Positions 22,394-29,631 of a DNA stretch of 29,631 nucleotides are shown piece after piece; the first letter of the stretch is position 1; every line of letters starts with the position of its first letter. A program made the translations under genes and the position numbers. This stretch comes from a virus, in IMG/VR virus record IMGVR_UViG_3300025127_000177, positions 1 to 29,631 of that record; one strand, given 5' to 3'. The notes beneath the pieces were generated by a model. That model was not told the origin of the DNA, made no database searches, and was given only the letters and a program-made list of their open reading frames with translations.

Positions 22394-22826
22394 TTTAATT
22401 CACCCTATTACATTGGAGGCTGCTTATCAGGTAGCCTCTAATCTACGTCCAGATGACGCCAGAGAGGTTATAGAAGGTCATGGGCATATTCCTACCATTC
22501 ATATACCTCTCGCCTCTCAGAGGGGCTTCTGCGTCTATTTCACGATGCCTAGCGGCAAGACTGCCGGTATAGCTGGCGTAACAGATGAAGGTGCTATCTG
22601 GATGTTATGTACACCAGAGATTCATAAGTACCCAATCACCTTCGCTAGAGAGGCAAAACGTTTTGTTGACAGTAGACCTGAGCCTAAGCTTTGGAATATT
22701 GCAGATAAACGTAATACTGTTCACCTGAAATTACTTAAGTTCCTAGGGTTCAAGTTCTTAAGAGAAATTACATACGGACCCAATAATTTAACCTTTATTG
22801 AATTTAGCAAATGGTACTACCACTAG
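22386..22826 (+). CDS. gp13-like internal protein (DUF2833/acetyltransferase-like)
   Basis: A 146-aa protein, similar in length to T7 gp13 (138). It starts with GTG at 22386, overlapping the gp12 stop. Segments such as HPITLEAAYQVASNLRPDDA near the N-terminus, GIAGVTDEGAIWMLCTPEI in the middle and a C-terminal LLKFLGFKFLREITYGPN resemble the reduced GNAT-like fold of phage gp13 proteins. T7 gp13 is needed for internal core assembly; acetyltransferase activity is not established. Confidence 0.85.
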   Translation: MSDLIHPITLEAAYQVASNLRPDDAREVIEGHGHIPTIHIPLASQRGFCVYFTMPSGKTAGIAGVTDEGAIWMLCTPEIHKYPITFAREAKRFVDSRPEPKLWNIADKRNTVHLKLLKFLGFKFLREITYGPNNLTFIEFSKWYYH

Positions 22827-23494
22827 CTGCAGGTTTAGGCTTGCTTTCATTTGGTGCTTCAGCTCTTGGTGCAGTTGGTCAACACCAATCTGCATCAGCT
22901 GCTGCTCGTGCCCAAAATGAAGCAGCCATTAGTAATCACAAACATCGACTAAAAGTTCGAGCAAATAACTGGAGACGTGAACGTGAAATGTATGCGGCTC
23001 AAAAGTCGCAATATCAACAAGAAACAGGTGTTGGTGGTACAAACCAGTTAGCAGCACTAAGAGCGCAAGCTTCTAATCAACAACGATTAAATAATATTTA
23101 CAAAAAGGCAGGACTTACTCAGCAAGCTCAACTTGTCCAACTGGCTCAAGGATCAGGACTTCAAGCTGCTGCTGGTAGACGTGGGAGATCTGCTACTCGA
23201 CTTGATACCAATATAGTTTCTCAGTTTGGTCGTAATCAAGCGATCATAGCAGAGAGTTTACTTGGAGCACAATTTGCTGCTCGAACAAGGAATGACGCTA
23301 TTAGCCGTGCACAACTATCTGCTAACAATCAAGCTTTCTCTAATGTTGCATATGCACCTGAAGTTGGTGTAGCACCACCAGCACCAGTAATGAGATCAGG
23401 TCCATCAGGACTTGGATTAATGGCTGGACTAATGAGTGCTGCTGTAGATGGTGCTGGAGCTTATAAACAATTCGGTGGTACAGGTTTAAGTTAA
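22811..23494 (+). CDS. internal virion protein (T7 gp14-like)
   Basis: A 227-aa protein, like T7 gp14 (196), which forms the outer-membrane part of the DNA ejection conduit. The N-terminus is a hydrophobic, small-residue helix (LPLAAGLGLLSFGASALGAV), followed by Ala/Gln/Asn-rich helices (SASAAARAQNEAAI) and a Pro/Gly-rich hydrophobic C-terminus (GLGLMAGLMSAAVDGAGAYK). It overlaps the gp13-like gene by 16 nt and lies 2 nt before the gp15-like gene. Confidence 0.88.
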   Translation: MVLPLAAGLGLLSFGASALGAVGQHQSASAAARAQNEAAISNHKHRLKVRANNWRREREMYAAQKSQYQQETGVGGTNQLAALRAQASNQQRLNNIYKKAGLTQQAQLVQLAQGSGLQAAAGRRGRSATRLDTNIVSQFGRNQAIIAESLLGAQFAARTRNDAISRAQLSANNQAFSNVAYAPEVGVAPPAPVMRSGPSGLGLMAGLMSAAVDGAGAYKQFGGTGLS

Positions 23495-23496
23495 CT

Positions 23497-26025
23497 ATGG
23501 AACAACTACAATTTGACGATCACTTTCAAGGTGTAGGGTTTGATCCAATTAAACAAGTTGACCTCACCAAATCTTTAGATCGCAGAAACCAACGTCTTAA
23601 TAGAGCAGACGAAGAAGCTCTAGCTCAAGTTATACGCAATAATAATGTGCGCATCCAGAATGCACAAGATTCTGGTAATGATTTAATAGCACTTAGTAAA
23701 TTCTCAAGCAAGCTTACTAACCTAGTAGGTGACATTGCTAAGGAAAAGGAAGAGGAGAAAAAAAAAGAAGAATTTGCTGGCTTTTTGCGCCGTATTGCTT
23801 TTGGTCAGTTTGATATGAGTGGCTATAATAAAACAAAAGCCCTAGCTAAGGATCAGGCTCACACCGCAGCAAATGCAGAAGCCTCTGTATTAGGTGAAGG
23901 TGGTGAGAACTACGATGCTTCATCTCCCATTGGCAACAGTACTGCCTTAAGTAGTTTTCAAAAACTTAAAGCCGATAGTATGTTTAAGGTTATTAGTTTT
24001 CGACCTGATATTGATGCAGTTCTTGATTACAATGATCCAGATCGTGACTCTTTTACTAAGGCTTTACAAGAACAAACATATGAATGGGTAAAGAAGAATG
24101 GAATTCTTGGTCTTCCAGATGAGTTTCTAGTTGATACTATCTTACCAAGGGTGATTGAAGAGCAGCAGAAGGCAATCAGCGCATGGTCTAAGTTGAACGC
24201 CCTAAATGATTCTCAACGGCGTCAAGATGAAGCAAAAGCTGGATTATTGGCAGATTCTGATCCTACTGTTTTTCTTGATGCTGTACGTAATACTGTTGAT
24301 CGAAATGGTAAGACTCTAGGTTATGGAGGTGCTTGGACATTGCTCAATGAAGCCATAACTGAAGCACGTTTAGCAGGCTTGTTGACTGCTACTGATGTAG
24401 AAAAAATGCTAGACCACATCGTACCTGATGATTCTAAAAAGCGTACTTACGGTGAATTGCATAAAGCTAAGTTTCTCACGATTGCACGTCAGGTTAGTGC
24501 TGAACAACGTAAGATCTTTCAAGAATCAGAAGCAGAGAGACTGATTGAATTTAAACAGGCTGAACAAGAAAGAGTAGACGCACTATTAGATTTAGCTGAC
24601 AAAGATGGGTTTACTGAAGAACTTGCTGATCAATATAATGATCAATTGCGAGCAAAATTTGGTTTTGATAGTCAAGAGTTAGAAGTAATTAAGAAGAGTT
24701 CTGTTGATGCTAAGACCCGCAAGGTACAAGAAACCCAGATTGAAAGCTTAATGGCTATGAATCTACTGACACCTGAAAGTTTAAAGCGGTTTGATCCTAA
24801 GTTGCAGAAGAAGTATCGATCTCAAGCACAAGCTACAGCTAACTTGCGTAAGGAGAATGGTGACTTTAAAGATCAAGAAGAAGCAATTGAAGATATGGTT
24901 GAGCATCCTGTAACTGAATTGGGCATCGTTAAAAACCATCTTAATGTTGGCTTGATGATTGCCAAACAGAAGCGCAGATTCCATCAAATACTAGAATCAA
25001 AAGTATTGGCTGGTGATACTGATCCTGTAAATAGTGCATTTGCTCAGGTTAAGTATGAGTTTGAGAATGGTGGTTACTTTAAAAAAAACGGTGATCCACG
25101 TTCAGGTGTCATAGATCCCAAAAATCCATACGACGGTGTAGCACCTAAGTTCAATCCTTCTGAACAACAGGCAACACAGCAAGAGATTATCCGTATGAAC
25201 AGTTTACTTAAATCATACGGCAAGTCTGTACTTGACCTTGAGGATAATGGTATGAATCCTGTTCTATTTTCCAAGTCTCAAATAGAAGCAATGGGTAAAG
25301 GATATGGAGAAGAAGGCTGGAGTCCTAGTCCGGTATTGGAGTATCCAGCAGACATATTGGATATGGATTCACTTTCACTATATAACAAACTTAGAGAGAC
25401 AAATGGAATGGATGCTTTACCGGCTACACCTGCTTATGAGGTAATACAAAATCAATTAACACCCACACAACAACGACTACTTAGGCAATTTAAAACACCA
25501 GAGCGTACTGCTCGTGCTTTGACGGGTCAGTCACAATATAATCCTGAACTTGTACCTGGTGGTTACGGTAAGACTATACAAGAGGCTGCTTCTAAATATA
25601 ATATTGATCCTAGTATTTTGGCTGGATTGCTTTGGGCGGAAAGTAAGTATCTTCCAAAGTATATTGAAGGTCGTGAGACTTCTAGTTCAGGCGCTATTGG
25701 TATAGCTCAAATTATGCCGGACACTGCCGCTCAATATAATGTTGACCCTACAGATCCTATTGCATCAATTTATTTTGCTGCTAACTATCTAAGAGACATT
25801 ATGGATGGACGAGGTACAGAATATAATCGCCAAGTTAATCTTGACACAGCTATCTATATGTATAACGCTGGTCCTAACTATAAGAATCTTTCTACTTATC
25901 CTTTGCCTGGAGAAAATGCAGCATATCTGGGTAAAGTCAAAGAAGGTGCTGCTATGTACGGAAACGGTAAACAAGCATTATCTGATCCAGGAACTATGCG
26001 TTCCTCTATTCAACAACAACTATGA
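23497..26025 (+). CDS. internal core protein with C-terminal lytic transglycosylase domain (gp15-like)
   Basis: An 842-aa protein near the length of T7 gp15 (747) and in its place. Residues 1-630 are long, charged helices (KEKEEEKKKEEF and similar). Residues about 690-825 are a soluble lytic transglycosylase (SLT) domain: EAASKYNIDPSILAGLLWAE with catalytic Glu715, then SSGAIGIAQIMPDTAAQYNV, then TAIYMYNAGPNY. It would open peptidoglycan during DNA ejection. In T7 the SLT domain lies at the N-terminus of gp16, so here it sits on the neighbouring core protein. It ends in an ATGA overlap with the next gene. Confidence 0.92.
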   Translation: MEQLQFDDHFQGVGFDPIKQVDLTKSLDRRNQRLNRADEEALAQVIRNNNVRIQNAQDSGNDLIALSKFSSKLTNLVGDIAKEKEEEKKKEEFAGFLRRIAFGQFDMSGYNKTKALAKDQAHTAANAEASVLGEGGENYDASSPIGNSTALSSFQKLKADSMFKVISFRPDIDAVLDYNDPDRDSFTKALQEQTYEWVKKNGILGLPDEFLVDTILPRVIEEQQKAISAWSKLNALNDSQRRQDEAKAGLLADSDPTVFLDAVRNTVDRNGKTLGYGGAWTLLNEAITEARLAGLLTATDVEKMLDHIVPDDSKKRTYGELHKAKFLTIARQVSAEQRKIFQESEAERLIEFKQAEQERVDALLDLADKDGFTEELADQYNDQLRAKFGFDSQELEVIKKSSVDAKTRKVQETQIESLMAMNLLTPESLKRFDPKLQKKYRSQAQATANLRKENGDFKDQEEAIEDMVEHPVTELGIVKNHLNVGLMIAKQKRRFHQILESKVLAGDTDPVNSAFAQVKYEFENGGYFKKNGDPRSGVIDPKNPYDGVAPKFNPSEQQATQQEIIRMNSLLKSYGKSVLDLEDNGMNPVLFSKSQIEAMGKGYGEEGWSPSPVLEYPADILDMDSLSLYNKLRETNGMDALPATPAYEVIQNQLTPTQQRLLRQFKTPERTARALTGQSQYNPELVPGGYGKTIQEAASKYNIDPSILAGLLWAESKYLPKYIEGRETSSSGAIGIAQIMPDTAAQYNVDPTDPIASIYFAANYLRDIMDGRGTEYNRQVNLDTAIYMYNAGPNYKNLSTYPLPGENAAYLGKVKEGAAMYGNGKQALSDPGTMRSSIQQQL

Positions 26026-29000
26026 CAGATCCCATTGATCAAATCTTCAATGGTGAACCTGGAAGTGTAGATGAAGATGATCTACTTAAGATGCAAGCTG
26101 CTGAAGAGGCGGCTGAATTAAAAGTAGCAGCTCCTCAAGAGGAATCTGAAGCTTCACCTACACCACAGGCACAACCATCTGAAGAACCCGCTAAGGCGGA
26201 GAAACCAAAAGAAGAATCAGGTAAACTTGAATTCAAGGGTATGTCTAAAGAAGACATCCTTGGCGGTAAAGAAGTAAGACCTGGAGAAGAATTATTTGCA
26301 GGTGTTTCTGACTGGGTAGTTGATGCAGTCAACGTGACGGGTCTTAAAGCACCTAAGCTACCTAAGTATGAGAATGAAGTTGCACAAGCAGTACGGGAGA
26401 TTACTTCTGTTGTAGCGCCTACTGTAGCTTTATCTATGACAGGTATTGGTGCTCTTGATGCTGCAGCTAAAGGTTCTAAAGTAAAACTACTTTCCGATCC
26501 ATTTGTTAAATGGCTTGGAAAAACTGCATTTAGTGCTGGTGCTGGTGCTTCAGTTGATCTTATATCTGAAACATCAGAAGGTGATAACCTATCTGGTTCA
26601 CTGAAGAAAAGTTTTCCTCGTACTTATGCGTGGATTCCTGATGATATTGCCACCTTAGATACAGATAGCCCTGATGTTAAACGAATTAAAAACGCCACTG
26701 AAGGCACTGGTCTTGGTATCTTTGCTGATGTCCTTGGTGGATTCGCCACTATTCTTAGAAATGCACAGAGTGTACGAAACGCCACTAAGTGGATTCCTGA
26801 GTCTGAAAAAGCCAAGAAATGGCTAGCTAGTAATCTTGACGAAGCATCTGATGATGTAGAGGAAGTTATTGCTAAGAGTGCTGCTAAACGTTCTGATGAC
26901 CTTGATAGTATTGGTAGTTATAACTTCTCTAAATCACAGAATCTAGACGAACCTATTTTTGGCTTGCATGATATGTATGGCTATGAGGAAATGGGTATTC
27001 GTAGTGCTGATGATCTAGGTGTTGTTGGAGCTTCTGTTGATCTAGTACGGATACAAAATAACCTTGATTCGTCTTATGGTCGCCTTGGTTCAGTAATGAC
27101 TGAGCCAGCACTTAAGTTTGCATTAGAAGGTGTTGATGAGTATGACGCTGTTATGCGTGGTCTACGTGATTCATTGTCTGATGCTGGTGAATACGGATAT
27201 AGATTGAATGACGGTCGTCTTATTAATAGTAAGACCATTGGTGATGCTGCTGAACAACTAGCTGAAGATATGGGTTATATGACCAATAAACAGCTAGACG
27301 AGTTCCTTGAGCGTAATAAAACTCTTATTGATAAAGAGTTAGGGACTAAGACGCTTGGAACTACACCTATGGTTGCTGTTAAAAAGCAGCTTAAATCCTT
27401 GATGAAGGAGTTTGGTGATGTATCTGATGCTTTGGTAAGAACCAGTGTTGCTGGACAAGTATCTGATATGTCCTTTGCTGCACGTCTTGCTGATGGTAGA
27501 GCTGCTACACCACGTCTACAGGAACAGATTTTAGACCGTATTGAGCTGCTGATGATCGCCAATGGTGAGGCAGGTAAACAACGTGGTTTCCTGCTGAAGA
27601 TGATGGATACTGCTAAGCGTGGATTTAAACCATTATCACCTGATGAACTCCGTAAGAAGGGAGCAGATATAACAGCACAGCTTAAGGCAGAATCTAAACA
27701 GACAATAGATACTCTCCGTGAGATTAGTCAGAAGCGTCCAGATATGCTTGGACCTTTGTTGCTGGCATATGAAGCTACAGATGGCAATGTCAAGACTATG
27801 GATGCATTGAATAATTATATGCGTCAGTCAACTGGTGTCTTACGTAAAGCCTTTATTGATCGTCAACCTGAGATTCCTTCTGTTGTAATGCAAGGTTTCT
27901 GGGCAAATGTCTATAACTCTACGTTGTCTGCATTTGCTACACCAATCAAAGCTGGAGCTGCTAACGCTGCTTTGTTGGTTGAACGTCCTATTACAACAAT
28001 GATTGGTTCATTAAGTGATAAATATATGAGGCGTCGTGCCTGGTATCAATACTCAGCTATGGGTGATTCATTGAGAAAAGGACTGAAGTACATGGGTGAA
28101 ACCATGAGGAGGTCTGCACTTGATCCTAATTACTCTGGTGTTGCTGGTCGTGAATCAATGGTTCAACAGAATACCAAACAGTTAGAAGTAATGAATGCTT
28201 TTGCTGATGCAAAGGCTGCTGAAGGTGACTTTGGTCCTCAAGCCATGATGGCTCAGATTGAGGCTATTAACGACTTAGCACAACATCCATGGCTACGATT
28301 CGGAACACGTGCTATGCAGGCTGCTGACGGCTTTACACAGGCTGTTATAGGCAATGTAGAAGCACGAGGTAGAGCTTTTGATCAGGTAGCTAGGAATGCC
28401 AATATTGATGCTGATGCTATGGATCAAGTAGCTGAAGCAGCATATAAGGAGATCTGGAAACTAGATGAAAAGGGTAGGGCAATTATCTCTGATGACGCCG
28501 TTAGACGTGCTTCTGGTGAGATTGCTATGAACCTGGATAATAGTCTTAATAGTGGATTGTCAGAGATTATTAGACATGTACCAGCTGCAAAGCCGTTCCT
28601 TCTCTTTACCAAGACACCTATCAACATGATGGGATTTGCGGCATCTCACAGTCCTATGGGATTGTTTATTGATGAGGTAAATCAGTTTGGTAGATCCTTT
28701 GATCAGATACCTGCTGATCAAGCTAAAAAGCTCTTAAAAACCAGAGGTATTCCATTTGATGAGAATGCTGAAATTGCATACAACGCGATTCGTGCTGAGA
28801 TGAAAGGTCGTAAAGCCATAGGCACACTTGCTGTCATGTCTGCAATTGGTCTCATGATGAACGATAGTCTTACTGGGAATGGTTTCTTTGATAGACAGAA
28901 GCAACAACTTCGTAGATCAGTTGACTGGAAACCAAGATCAATCAAGGTAAATGGTAAGTGGGTTAGCTACGACAACTTAGGAGCTGTTACTGATTTGTTG

Positions 29001-29631
29001 GCATTAACTGCTGACATTATGGATAACTATGATGTGCTTGGTGAAGGTGATCTGGCGCAACTATTGAATGGATTGGGATTTGTACTTAGTGCATCTATCA
29101 CTGATAAATCAATGCTTGCTGGTATTGAACCTATCTATGACATTTTTAGTGGCAACGGTGGTGCTATCAACAGATGGGCAGCTAGCTTCATGCCTGCTGC
29201 AACCATGCCTGGTTCTAGTCAGATGGCTGAATTGACACGTTTGATGTCTCCTAACCTACGTGTTGTAGAAGAGAACCTAGCAGCGATGCTAGCTAACCGT
29301 ACACCTGCAAAACTTGCTCTACCTAAGGAGTATGACTTTGTTGATGGTGGTGAGGTTAATGGTCTAGAGAACTTCTTTGCACGTCTCTATAACACCTACA
29401 GTCCTTGGAAAGTTAATGGTGAGATTAGCTCTGAGAAACAGTTCTTGATCGACATTGAATATGACAAACGTCCTTCTATGGATACTGATGGTAGAGGTGT
29501 CAAGTTGACTCCACAAGAGCAATCTGATATTGCAAGACTAATGGGTAAGAACAAGACATTCAAGAAGGCTATTCAACGTGTCATGCGTTCTACTGAAGGT
29601 AAGGCATTTCGTGAAGCGTTTAAGAAAGCAC
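26022..29631 (+). CDS. large internal virion protein (gp16-like), 3' partial
   Basis: Open for 1203 codons from ATG 26022 to the window edge with no stop, so the C-terminus is missing. The first 75 or so residues are acidic and Pro/Ala/Glu-rich. Then come small-residue hydrophobic helices (VAPTVALSMTGIGALDAAAK), long helical regions and further hydrophobic helices near residues 630 and 930 (KAIGTLAVMSAIGLMMNDS). The size and the place after gp15 match the T7 gp16 role of forming the inner-membrane end of the ejection channel. No SLT motif is present at the N-terminus, in keeping with its presence in the upstream protein. Confidence 0.92.
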   Translation, partial: MTDPIDQIFNGEPGSVDEDDLLKMQAAEEAAELKVAAPQEESEASPTPQAQPSEEPAKAEKPKEESGKLEFKGMSKEDILGGKEVRPGEELFAGVSDWVVDAVNVTGLKAPKLPKYENEVAQAVREITSVVAPTVALSMTGIGALDAAAKGSKVKLLSDPFVKWLGKTAFSAGAGASVDLISETSEGDNLSGSLKKSFPRTYAWIPDDIATLDTDSPDVKRIKNATEGTGLGIFADVLGGFATILRNAQSVRNATKWIPESEKAKKWLASNLDEASDDVEEVIAKSAAKRSDDLDSIGSYNFSKSQNLDEPIFGLHDMYGYEEMGIRSADDLGVVGASVDLVRIQNNLDSSYGRLGSVMTEPALKFALEGVDEYDAVMRGLRDSLSDAGEYGYRLNDGRLINSKTIGDAAEQLAEDMGYMTNKQLDEFLERNKTLIDKELGTKTLGTTPMVAVKKQLKSLMKEFGDVSDALVRTSVAGQVSDMSFAARLADGRAATPRLQEQILDRIELLMIANGEAGKQRGFLLKMMDTAKRGFKPLSPDELRKKGADITAQLKAESKQTIDTLREISQKRPDMLGPLLLAYEATDGNVKTMDALNNYMRQSTGVLRKAFIDRQPEIPSVVMQGFWANVYNSTLSAFATPIKAGAANAALLVERPITTMIGSLSDKYMRRRAWYQYSAMGDSLRKGLKYMGETMRRSALDPNYSGVAGRESMVQQNTKQLEVMNAFADAKAAEGDFGPQAMMAQIEAINDLAQHPWLRFGTRAMQAADGFTQAVIGNVEARGRAFDQVARNANIDADAMDQVAEAAYKEIWKLDEKGRAIISDDAVRRASGEIAMNLDNSLNSGLSEIIRHVPAAKPFLLFTKTPINMMGFAASHSPMGLFIDEVNQFGRSFDQIPADQAKKLLKTRGIPFDENAEIAYNAIRAEMKGRKAIGTLAVMSAIGLMMNDSLTGNGFFDRQKQQLRRSVDWKPRSIKVNGKWVSYDNLGAVTDLLALTADIMDNYDVLGEGDLAQLLNGLGFVLSASITDKSMLAGIEPIYDIFSGNGGAINRWAASFMPAATMPGSSQMAELTRLMSPNLRVVEENLAAMLANRTPAKLALPKEYDFVDGGEVNGLENFFARLYNTYSPWKVNGEISSEKQFLIDIEYDKRPSMDTDGRGVKLTPQEQSDIARLMGKNKTFKKAIQRVMRSTEGKAFREAFKKA

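Noticed and set aside
1-29631. Integrase, attachment site, insertion sequence or anti-phage defence cassette
   Set aside because: No recombinase, transposase, terminal repeats or defence-type domains were found in the window.

Overview
The window is a contiguous piece of a T7-like cyanophage genome (a cyanopodovirus of the Autographiviridae type). It reads left to right on the + strand, and no credible minus-strand gene was found. Three things point to a phage of marine Synechococcus or Prochlorococcus: the T7 gene order (RNA polymerase, SSB, endonuclease, primase-helicase, DNA polymerase, exonuclease, portal, scaffold, capsid, tail tubes, internal virion proteins), a full-length photosystem II D1 gene (psbA), and a high-light-inducible protein gene (hli). 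Both ends are cut inside genes: the RNA polymerase lacks its N-terminal part and the last internal virion protein lacks its C-terminus.

Layout. 1-1605 is the C-terminal two thirds of a single-subunit RNA polymerase. 1605-2833 holds two unrecognised proteins, the first with a helix-turn-helix-like stretch. 2854-8271 is the DNA replication and host-DNA degradation block: SSB, hli, Holliday-junction endonuclease, primase-helicase, a tiny gene, a family A DNA polymerase and a FEN-like exonuclease. The DNA polymerase is interrupted by a -1 frame break near 6257. 8240-11032 is nucleotide metabolism: a tiny conserved-looking gene, a DUF3310 (T7 gp1.7-like) protein, a MazG-like pyrophosphohydrolase, and a two-subunit ribonucleotide reductase whose visible residues are class I rather than the B12-dependent class II often written for such phages. 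11007-14370 is portal, scaffold and small basic proteins. 14412-17602 is an accessory island between scaffold and major capsid: psbA, a PKD plus BspA-like repeat protein, four tiny genes and an unusually structured non-coding leader. 17603-18891 is the major capsid protein, a small downstream protein and a strong intrinsic terminator, like T7 gene 10 and its terminator. 18915-29631 is tail tube A, tail tube B and the gp13/14/15/16-like internal proteins.

How it works together. The phage polymerase would transcribe the replication and virion blocks. Endonuclease, exonuclease, reductase and MazG/DUF3310 proteins recycle host DNA into dNTPs. D1 and Hli would keep host photosynthesis running to supply energy. 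Genes are tightly packed, with many ATGA or TAATG stop-start overlaps, which suggests translational coupling; clear Shine-Dalgarno sequences are few.

The points most worth a second look are: the three-way-junction RNA at 17437-17483 next to a 14-bp palindrome in the capsid leader; the PKD/BspA-like repeat gene directly behind psbA; the matching leader sequence shared by hli and psbA; the broken DNA polymerase frame; and a reductase beta subunit with Leu where the radical Tyr should be.
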